Shown here: in pieces, positions 51,701-63,700 of the stretch
Layout: the number at the start of each line of letters is the position of its first letter
Numbering within the stretch: position 1 is the first letter of the stretch
Source: an uncultured Chitinophagales bacterium
Lineage (GTDB): Bacteria > Bacteroidota > Bacteroidia > Chitinophagales > JAHDHT01
Length of the DNA stretch: 64,000 bases
Direction of reading: 5' to 3'
Assembly: GCA_938023075.1 (NCBI GenBank)
Contig: CALHDG010000027.1
Location: 44,194 to 108,193 of the forward strand
Made by a program: the position numbers and the translations under genes
Notes under the pieces: generated by a model
What the model was told of the DNA's origin: nothing
Database searches by the model: none
What the model saw: the letters and a program-made list of their open reading frames with translations, nothing else

Positions 51701-54700
51701 CTAAAGAAACAATAGAAGAAGTAGTTGTTTTAGTTAAACTTAAATCAGCACCACAACCTCCTGCTGGTCCGCCAACAGAAACGGTTTGTACATCGCTACA
51801 ACCTGTAGCATCTGTTACAAACACATTGTAAGTGCCTGCCGGTACATTGCAAGGATTAGCTACCGTTTGGTTAAGAGCAACATTAACAACTGCAATTTGA
51901 TATGGTGGAGTTCCACCTGCCTCATTATATACTTGTATGCAACCGTTGCCGCTACAAGTAGCAGGAGTTACCGAAGTAAGGAAACTAACATTTGCGTTAG
52001 AGCCTGTTACTGTAACCGTTTGTACGGTTGAACAACCGTTTGCATCAGTAACATAAACATAATAAGTGCCTGGCGCAACATCGCAAGGATTAGCAACCAC
52101 TTGATTTGCGGCTGCACTAACTACACTGGTAGTATGAGGTGCTGTTCCGCCAGTTATACCATATACTGTAATGCAACCATTAGTGCTACAGCTTGCTGGT
52201 GTTGTTGATACTAAGAAGTCAACATCAGTTCCTGTAATAGTTTCAACACAACTACAAGTTGATGGGTTATAGGTATATGTTGTTGTACAAGTATTTGCCG
52301 GACAAGTAATTGGTGCTACTGATGTTGCAACACAACTACAAGTTGCCGGATCTACACTATAAATTGTTGTGCAAGTATTTGGTGGACAAGTAGGTGCAGC
52401 ACCACCATCTTCAAGCGTATATTTATTTTTGAATATACAACCGTTGGCATCAGTTACTGTTACTGCATATGGTCCGGCAGTTAAACCAGTTATAGTTTGC
52501 GTAGTTGCAAAGTTTGTCCATAAATAAGTATATGGAGCAACACCACCCGAAGGAATAGCTGTTATACTTCCAGAAGAAGTGCCACAACCTGAATTCGTTG
52601 CAGTGAATGCAATATCAAAATTACCAGGAGAAGTAATTTCAAATGTTGCAGAACTATTACAACCATTCGCATCAGAAACGTTAATACCGTATAAGCCTGG
52701 TGTCAATCCACTAACATCTTCTGTTACAGGACCGTGAGACCAAGCAAATACATAAGGTCCACTTCCGCCCGTTAAGGTTACATCTATCGCACCAAAAGCT
52801 GATGATCCATTTTCTGTATGATCAGCTGGACAATATGGCTGAGTTAATACACCCGTAATGTTAATACTACCTGAACCGGAAATGCTTGCTGATTCCATAT
52901 GTACACATCCATTTCCATCTACTACAGTCAAGGTATAAGTACCTGCACCTAAGCCTGAAATGTTAGAACTGTTGGCACCGTTACTCCAGCTATAGGTATA
53001 CGGACTTACTCCTCCGGTAACAGATGAAGTTATTGAACCGTTAAATGAATCTGCGCAAGATAAATTGGTTGGAGCTAATGTAATTACAACTGGTGGCGGC
53101 GGTGCATCAATTACACCTTTTTGTGAAGCGACACAACCGTTGGCATCAGTTACTTTTACGGTATAGCTACCTGGTGAAACAGCTGAAATAGTAGCAGTTG
53201 TAGCACCATTGTTCCAAACTACACTATATGGAGGAGTACCTCCGCTAGGCTTAGCTGTAATACCACCAAGTGGTTTATATCCGCATAATGGATTGGTAAT
53301 TAATAAATCAACAAACACTGCTTGTGTAGCTTCATTAACTACAACCTTAGCTTCATGCTCGCATCCATTAGCATCTGTTACTATTACTGTATAGCTTCCA
53401 GCAGGAACACCCGTTAAATCTGGTCCTGTTGAACCGTTACTCCATTGATAAGTATAAGGAGGTACACCGCCAAATACTTTTGAAGTTACATGACCACCAT
53501 TTGTGTCTCCACATAATGGATCGGTTACATTAAATTGTACCGTTACTGGTGAAATATCAGTGATTTCAATTGTTGCTGTAGCTTGACACTTATTTGCATC
53601 TTTTACCAATACTGAATAAGTACCCGGAGCTAAGCCGTCAATGCTTTCGCCAAGACCACCATTACTCCAAATGTATGTATATGGTGCAGTACCACCTTCA
53701 ACGTGAACAATAGCAGTACCATCGTTTGCACCGTAACAAGTAACATCGGTTCCTTTAATCTTAACTTCTAATGGTTCTGGATCAATTAGCTCTACCGTAA
53801 TGGTTTCGCTACATTGTCCACTTGCATCTTCTACAACAATAGTGTAAGAACCTGCTAACAAGGCACACATTACAGAACCAGATCCACCATTAGACCAAGT
53901 ATATGTGTATGGTGGGGTGCCGCCTTCTGTAGTTAATGTGATACATCCGTTTGCATCGCCTGGACACAATGGATGTTCAACAACTGCAGTTGTGACTGGA
54001 CAATCTGCCACCGCAGGGATGAATGGAACATCAACATTTTCTAAACCATCATCTGGTACGTTGAAACAGTCTGACTGTCCGTTATCATCCACATTTGCAT
54101 TATCATTAGTACCACAATTGTCTTGTGAAGGCATTAAGTTCGATGATTGACCCGCTACTTCAATGTAATAGTTCTTACTTGGATCTACACATTCGAATTC
54201 GAAGAAACCTTCATCGTTTGTTTCTGCTGATGCTGCCGGTACTCCTGAATTTGGAGCCATTGGCACTCCTGTAATTTCGTTACATTCGTATAACACTACT
54301 GTAATACTTTCTAAAGGAGTATCATCGCCATCAACACAACCATTTCCTGTATTATCAATAAAAACGGTTCCGCTTACATTTACACAAGGCATAAATGGTA
54401 CATCATTATTTTCTAAACCATCATCTGGCACATTGAAACATTGTGATTGACCATTGTCATCTACATTGGCGTTGTCATTTGTACCACAATTATCTTGTGA
54501 AGGAACAACATCTGAAGGTTGACCTGCAACCTCTAAGTAGTAATCTTTACTTGGATCAACACAAGGGAACTCGTAGAACCCATTGGCATTGGTTGTAGTT
54601 TCGTCAGAAGCGAAACCTGAACCTGGAGCTATAGGATTACCCGTTACCGGATCACATTCGTACAATGTAACTGTAACACCTTCTAAAGCATCATCGCTAC

Positions 54701-57700
54701 CATCTACACAACCATCTCCATCATTGTCCGTAAACACGGTTCCGCTTACATTAACACAAGGCACAAATGGTACATCGAAGTTATCGCCTCCATCTGGTGG
54801 CACATTGAAACATCCCGATTGACCATTGTCATCTACATTAGCGTTATTATTATGAGCCGGACAATCATCTGTTGATGGAACTACATCTAAAGGTTGACCA
54901 GCCACTTCAATATAATAGCTTAAAGAAGGATCAATACAAGGGAATTCATAGAATCCATTTGCATCGGTTTGAGTAGCGTCGGCTACTGTACCAGAATTTG
55001 GTGCTGCCGGTGAAGCTGTTGAAGGATCACAAACATATAATACTACATCTATGCCTGGTAAGGCTGTATCTCCAGCTGCATCTACACAACCATCTGTATC
55101 GTTATCTATAAATACAGTTCCTCCGATATTAACACAAGGTTCAAATGGTACATCACAATCATCTTTACCACCTGGTGGAACATTGAAACATTCTGATTGA
55201 CCTGCATCATCTACATTGGCATTATCGTGAGAAGCGCAATCGTCCGTTGATGGAACAACATCTAATGGCTGACCAGCTACTTCAATATAATAACTCATAT
55301 CTGGGTCAATACATGGGAAATTATAGAAACCATCTTCATCGGTTTCAGTAAATCCTGCTACTGTACCAGAATTTGGTGCTGCCGGTGAACCGGTTAAAGG
55401 ATCACATACAAAAAGTGTTACTTCTATTCCTTCCAGAAGAGAATCTCCTGCATCATCTACACAACCATCTTCATTATTATCAATATAAACCGTACCACCA
55501 ATGCTTACGCAAGGTTCGAAAGGAACGTTGCAATTGTCTTTGCCATCTTCTGGCACATCGAAACATTCTGATTGACCTGCATCATCTACATTGGCGTTGT
55601 CGTTGGTTTCACAGTTATTTTGAGAAGGAACAACATCTGAAGGTTGCCCTGCTACTTCAATATAATATGATTTGCTTGGATCTACACATTCAAACACGTA
55701 TAAACCTTCATCATTTGTAGTGGTTTGATCTACCGCAAAGTCAGAACCTGGTGCTAATGGTTCACCGGTTACCGGATCGCATTCAAATAAATTAACTACG
55801 ATATCTTGTAAAACATCATCGTCTTCATCCACACAACCATCATCATCCATATCTGTAAATACCGTACCGCTTACATTTACACAAGGTATAAACGGTACAT
55901 CACAGTTTTCTTTTCCTTCTTCAGGAACATCAAAACAAGCTGACTGACCATTGTCATCTACGTTAGCATTATCGTTAGTTACACAGTTATCAGTTGAAGG
56001 AACAACATTTGATGGTTGACCAGCTACTTCTATGTAATAATCTTTATCTGGATCTACACATTCGAATACATAGTCTCCATTTGCATCAGTAGTTGTTTGA
56101 TCAACTGCAAATTCAGAATTTGGAGCTAATGGCTGACCAGTTACCGGATCGCACTCATAAAGTGTTACTGTAACACCTTCTAATAAGGTATCACCTGTTG
56201 CATCATCAACACAACCATCTTCATCGTTATCAATAAATACTGTACCGCTGATATCCGGACAAGGACCGTATGGCGTTTCCCCATCTTCGAAAGGTGGTGT
56301 ACATCCTGATTGTTCGTTAGCATCAACAGGAATAGTATTACCATTAGAACAAGTATCGTCAGATGGCACAACATCGGATGGTGCACCGGCAATTTCGATA
56401 TAGTATTCTAAATTCGGATCTAAACATTCAAATACGTATTCACCGTTTTCATCGGTGGTTTGCTCATCTACCGGAGTACCTGAACCTGGTGCGCCTGGCG
56501 TTCCTGTTGCAGGATCGCAAGCGAATAAGGTTACTGTTGCTCCTTCAATTGGCGTATCACCGCCGTCTAAACAACCATCTTGATCTTCATCTACGAACAC
56601 GGTTCCATTTACATCAACACATACTGGATCATATGGCGTTTCGCAATCTACCCAAGGTGGTAAGCAGCCTGACTGTCCACTATCGTCAACAGGCACTGTA
56701 TCACCATTTGAACAAGTATTGTCTGATGGAGTTGCATCTGATGGAGCTCCTCCTATTTCAATATAGTATTCCAAATTCGGATCTAAGCATTCAAATACAT
56801 ATTCACCGTTTATATCGGTGGTTTGCTCATCTACCGGAGTACCAGAACCTGGTGCGCCTGGTGTTCCTGTAGCAGGATCACAAGCGAATAAGCTTACAGT
56901 TGCTCCTTCGATAGCCGTATCACCGCCGTCTAAACATCCGTCTTCGTTTTCATCAACGAATACTGTACCGTTGATATCAACACATGGAATTGCTTCGATG
57001 AAATCATTATCCATATCATCTTCACCTAAATCCAAGCTTACAAGAATTTGGTTATCCGTAGGAGATTCATTCGGATTATCAATTGGATCATCCGGAGTTT
57101 GATCTCCTTCGTTAACATCATCATAACCTACAGGCTGTGTTTCGACTACTACATAATTACCTGGTGGTAAACCTGGGAATATGTAATCTCCATTGCCATC
57201 GGTTACTGTAGTTGCAACTACGTTACCCATACCATCTAACAAAGTAATGGTTACACCTGGTAGTGGTTGATCTGGAGTTCCATCTAAATCTGTATCTTCA
57301 TTTACTGTACCTGAAATTGAACCCAAAGGAGATTCTTCTTCTATAAAATCATTGTCTTCGTCATCTTCACCTGGATCTAAATTCACAATAATTTGATTAT
57401 CTGTAGGAGACTCATTTGGATTATCTATCAATAGATCATCTGGTGATTGATCTCCTTCTGTTACATCTGTGAGACCTGCTGGTTGAGTTTCTACTACTAT
57501 ATAACTACCTGCTGGCAAGTTTGTAAATATATAATCTCCGTTTGCATCGGTTACCGTTGTTGCTACAAAATTGCCAACTGCATCTAACAAGGTTATTGTT
57601 ACACCTGCGATTGGTTGATCTGCGCTTGGAGGACCTTGATCAGTGTCTTCACTAACTGTACCTGAGATAGAACCCAATTGCTCTTCTACAAAATCATTGC

Positions 57701-60700
57701 CTGAATCCGTTTCTCCTGATACTATAGTTACCATAAGCATATTGTCTACAGGAGAATCTACCGGTTGAGTTGGATCTGAAGGATCTGGCATCATATCACC
57801 TTCCGTAACATCGCTAAAACCTGGTGGTTGTACTTCTACTAAAATATAATCGCCTGGTGGCACATTGGTAAATTCAAAGTCACCATTTGGATCGGTTGTA
57901 GTAGTAGCAATTACAGTACCACTTGGGTCTTGTAATTCTATTGTTACTCCAGGTATTGGATTTTCAGGAGCACCATCAGCATCTGTATCTTCACCCACAC
58001 TACCGCTAATTACGCCTGGTTGTTCTTCTACAAAGTCATTACCTTCATCCATTTCTCCTGGAGTTACTGTAACCGGTAATTCATTATCTAATGGAGAGTC
58101 AACTGGTTGAGTCGGATCTGATGAATCCGGTATCATATCTCCTTCTGTAACATCAATAAAACCCGGTGGTTGTACTTCTACAACTACGTAATCGCCTGGT
58201 AGTACATCCGTAAATTCATAGTCGCCATTTGCATCTGTAACTGTTGAATCTACTAAGTTACCCATATCATCATATAATTCTATGGTGACACCTGGTATTG
58301 GGTCTTCTGCTGTATCATCATTGTTGGTATCTTCACCTACATTACCAGATATTGTACCTAATGGCGCATTTTCCACAAAATCATTGTCTTCATCATTTTC
58401 GCCCAAATCTAAATTCACAATAATTTGGTTATCTGTTGGAGACTCATTCGGATTATCGATTGGATCGTCCGGTGATTGATCTCCTTCGTTAACATCATTA
58501 AAGCCTGGTGGCTGTGTTTCAACTACAACATAACTACCTGGTGGTAAGTCTGGGAATATATAATCTCCGTTTCCATCGGTTACCGTTGTTGCAACTACAT
58601 TACCCATGCCATCTAACAAGGTAATTGTTACGCCTGGTAATGGTTGATCTGGAAGTTCATCTTGATCGGTATCTTCACTTACCGTACCTGATATAGAACC
58701 TAATGGAGACACTTCTTCTACAAAGTTATTATCTGCATCACTCTCACCTGGATCTAAACTAACAATAATTTGATTATCTGTTGGTACCTCATTTGGATTG
58801 TCTATTGGATCATCTGGAGACTGATCTCCCTCTGTTACATCTGTAAGACCTGCTGGTTGAGTTTCTACTACGATATAGCTGCCTGATGGCAAGTCTATGA
58901 ATTCATAATCTCCATTTGCATCTGTTGTAGTTGTTGCTACAACATTGCCCATAGCATCTAACAAGGTTATTGTTACACCTGCTATTGGTTGATTTGGTAT
59001 ACCATCTTGATCGGTATCTTCACTTACTGTACCTGATATAGAACCCAATTGCTCTTCTACAAAATCGTTGCCCGAATCTGTTTCTCCTGATTCTACTGTT
59101 ACCGGAAGAATATTGTCTACTGGAGAATCTACCGGTTGAGTTGGATCTGATGCATCTGGCATCATATCACCTTCAGTAACGTCGCTAAAACCTGGTGGTT
59201 GTACTTCTACTAATAGATAATCGCCTGGCGGTACATTGGTAAATTCAAAGTCACCATTTGGATCGGTTGTAGTAGTAGCAATTACATTACCCATTGGGTC
59301 TTGTAATTCTATAGTTACTCCAGGTATTGGATTTTCAGGAGCACCGTCACTATCTGTATCTTCACCCACACTACCGCTAATTACGCCTGGTTGTTCTTCT
59401 ACAAAGTCATTACCTTCATCCATTTCTCCCGGAGTTACTGTAACCGGTAATGCATTATCTAATGGAGAATCAACTGGCTGAGTCGGATCAGAAGTATCCG
59501 GCATCATATCACCTTCCGTTACATCAAGATAACCTGGTGGTTGTACTTCAACTACAACGTAATCACCTGGTGGTACATCTGTAAATTCATAGTCCCCGTT
59601 TGCATCGGTAACTGTTGAATCTATCAAATTACCCATATCATCATATAATTCTATAGTGACACCTGGTATTGGATCTTCTGCTGCATCATCATTGTTGGTA
59701 TCTTCCCCAACATTACCTGATATAGAGCCTAATGGCACAATACCTGCATTTACGTGTTCATCTTCATCACCATCCATTAGATCATCATCAGCAGGATTAA
59801 GGCAGGTATTGGCAATGCCTGTTGCCGGATCTACATCATCAGCATCTTCCGGAGCACAAGTACCATCAGCATCATTTGAACTAAAAGCTGAACCTGCTAA
59901 TGGAGAGCTTGCTGGAATCTCGAATTGAATAGTATAGGTTAACGAAGGATCTAACAAACACGAACCAGAACCACTAGTGCTTCCAAACGTATAGGTTCCA
60001 TCAGCACCTGTGGTTACCGTTGTAACAGCGCTGCTTGGTGCACCGGTTGCTGGATCACACTCCCATAAGGTAACATCAATACCAGGAACCGGAGTTGTTT
60101 CACCTGAATCCTGACATCCATTGTTATTTTCATCAATAAATACTTCTCCACTGATGCTCTCACATGGTGGGGTGATACCGGCATTTACATGCTCGTCATC
60201 GTCGCCATCTGTTGGATCATCATCTTCTGGATTAACACAGCTTTCTGCTATACCCGTTGCCGGATCTACATCATCTGTTGCATCGGCTGGACATGTTGGA
60301 TCTGCCGTTGCATCACTAAATGTATAATCGGCAAATGGTGAGGTTGTTGGAATTTCAAATTGAATCGTATAGGTTGCTGTTGCATCTATCAAACAATCTT
60401 CTGGTGGTGTATTACCTTCACCACCGAAAGTATAGCTACCATCTGCTCCAGTTGTAACAGTTGATACCATTGTGGTTGGAGCTCCGCTGGCATCACATTC
60501 CCATAAGGTTACCTCAATACCTGCAGCACCTGCTATTTCACCAGATTCTTGACAACCATTGTTATTAGTATCAATAAATACTTCACCTGAAATGGTTTCA
60601 CAATCACAATCTATTGGTGTACCTGCACAAGGCATACAAGTTACTACAGTTCCATCTGGACAAACAATCATGCTTTCCATATCATCTTCTGTGCAAGGAT

Positions 60701-63700
60701 CCATATCGTCACACGGAGCAGGAACTGCATCTACGCATCCCGGGCATGGAGCTTCTTCAACGAAATCGTTGCCATCATCAATCTCACCTGGAGTTATTGT
60801 TACTGGCAGTATATTATCCATTGGCATATCCATTGGTCCTGTTGGATCTGTATCAGGTGTATTATCACCTTCTGTTACATCTAGCAAGCCCATAGGTTGT
60901 GTTTCAACTACTACATACATACCTGGTGGTACACCTGTAAATTCGAAATCACCATTTGGATCTGTTGTGGTTGTTGCTACTGGTGGACCATCTGGAAGAC
61001 CATCACCATTGGTATCTTCAAATAATTCGATAGTAACCCCTGGTATTGGTTGGTCTGGTGCATCATCTCCATTGGTGTCTTCACCTACATTACCACTTAT
61101 TTCGCCTAATTGCTCTTCAACAAAATCATTATCTTCATCATCTTCGCCTGGCATTAATATAACTGTAATTACATTGTCTATTGGAGTATCCACTATTGGC
61201 TCACCGTCTTCCGGGGTTTGATCACCTTCCGTTACATCAGTAAAACCTGGTGGCTGTACTTCTACTACTGTGTAATCACCTGGTGGCACATCTATAAATT
61301 CATAGTCGCCATTAGCGTCTGTGGTAGTAGAATCTACCAAATTACCCATATCATCATATAGTTCAACGGTTACACCTGGAATCGGATCTTCAGGAGCATC
61401 GTCATTATTTATATCTTCTCCTACATTACCGGAAATAGTTCCTAATTGCTCTTCTACAAAATCATTGCCTTCATCCATTTCTCCTGAATCTACCGTTACT
61501 GGTAAAATGTTATCTATTGGTGAATCCATCGGTTGTGTTGGATCTGATGTGTCTGGCATCATATCGCCTTCTGTTACATCAGTAAAACCTGGTGGTTGAA
61601 CTTCTACTACAGTATAATCGCCTGGTGTTACATCTGTAAATTCATAGTCGCCATTAGCGTCTGTGGTAGTAGAATCTACCAAATTACCCATATCATCATA
61701 TAATTCAATGACCACCCCTTCTATTGGAGCTTCAGGTACATCGTCATTATTTGTGTCTTCTCCTACATTACCGGAAATTGAACCAGGTTGCTCTTCTACA
61801 AAATCGTTATCTTCATCATCTTCTCCTGGCATTAATATAACTGTAATTACATTATCTATTGGAGTATCCACTGTTGGCTCACCGTCTTCCGGGGTTTGAT
61901 CACCTTCCGTTACATCAATAAAACCTGGTGGCTGTACTTCTACTACTGTGTAATCACCTGGTGGTACATCTGTAAATTCATAGTCGCCATTAGCGTCTGT
62001 GGTAGTAGAATCTACCAAATTACCCATATCATCATATAGCTCAACGGTTACACCTGGAATTGGATCTTCAGGAGCATCGTCATTATTTGTGTCTTCTCCT
62101 ACATTACCTGAAATTGTACCTACTGGCACAACACCAGCATCAAAGTGATCATCGTCATCTCCATCACCTGGAGTTGGATCATTACATTGTTCCACAATAC
62201 CTGTTGCCGGATCTACATCGTCTGTTTGATCAGGAGCACAAGTTGCAGGCGCAGTAGCTTCACTGAAAATAAATCCATCTGGCATTTCGAATTGCACTGT
62301 ATAAGTAGCTGTTGAATCTAAAACACAATCATTTGGAGCCATACCGCCACCATAACTGTAGCTTCCGTCAGCACCTGTAATTGCTGTTCCTACTGGAGCA
62401 GAAGGTGCTCCTGTTGCAGGATCACATTCCCATATTGTTACTTCGATACCAGCCAAACCATCGGTTTCGCCAGCATCTTGACAACCATTGTTATCTAAAT
62501 CAACAAATATTTCACCTGAAATGAAATCACAATCGCAATCTACTGGAGTTCCAGCACAAGGCACACATACTTCACCTGTACAAGTATCTAAAATTTCCAT
62601 ATCATCTACTGTACAAGCATCACCATCATCACAAGCTGTTGGCATATCTAATAAATCACAAGCTGCTACTGGTGTTCCAGCACATGGTACACAAACTTCA
62701 CCTGTGCATTGGTCTAAGGTTTCCATATCATTTTCTGTACACGGATCACCATCATCACAAGCACTTGGTGCATCTTGTAAGGTACAAGCAGGAACTGGTG
62801 TTCCAGCGCAAGGTACACATACTTCACCTGTGCATTGGTCTAAGGTTTCCATGTCGTTTTCTGTACATGGGTCACCATCATCACAAGCACTTGGTGCATC
62901 TAACAGATCACAAGCTGGTACTGGTGTTCCGGCACATGGTACACATACTGCACCTGTGCATTGATCAACTTCTTCCATATCATTATCTGTACATGGGTCA
63001 CCATCATTACAAGCCTGAACTACAGGAGGTAAAGTACATTCTGCAACTGGTGTTCCTGAACAAGGCATACACTCAACTACTATACCATCACAAGAAACAA
63101 TACTTTCCATATCGTTTTCTGTACATGGATCCATATCATCACAAGGAGCTGGAGTTGCTAAGGTACAATCGCAAGGAGCTTCTTCTACAAAGTCATTACT
63201 ATCGTCAACTTCTCCAGGCTCTAAGCCTACAGGTATTTGATTGTCCATTGGCATATCGTTTGGTCCAATTCCGTCTGAATCAAGTGAGTTGTCACCTTCC
63301 GTTACATCATCAAAACCGCCTGGTTGAATTTCTACAACTACATACATGCCTGCTGGTAAATCTGTAAACTCATAATCACCATTCGCATCCGTTGTAGTAC
63401 TATCTAACAAGGTGCCCATATCGTCATATAACTCGATGGTTACCCCTTGAATTGGTTGTTCTGGTAAGTCATCTTCATTTGTATCTTCACCTACATTACC
63501 TGAAATTGCGCCTAATAACTCTTCTACAAAGTCATTGTTTTCGTCCATCTCTCCCGGAGTTAAGTTAACTCCAATTACATCGTCTAAAGGTGCATTTGCT
63601 CCTTCTATTGGGTCACCGTCTGGTGACATATCACCATCTAAAACATCTTCAAATGGAGTTGGTTGTGTTTCAACTACTACGTAATCGCCTGGTGGTAACA

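Noticed and set aside
48682..63367. Many long plus-strand frames opposite the giant adhesin gene
   Set aside because: They mirror the repetitive adhesin frame (Ser/Pro- or His/Leu-rich products, no known domains) and exist only because the repeats lack antisense stops.
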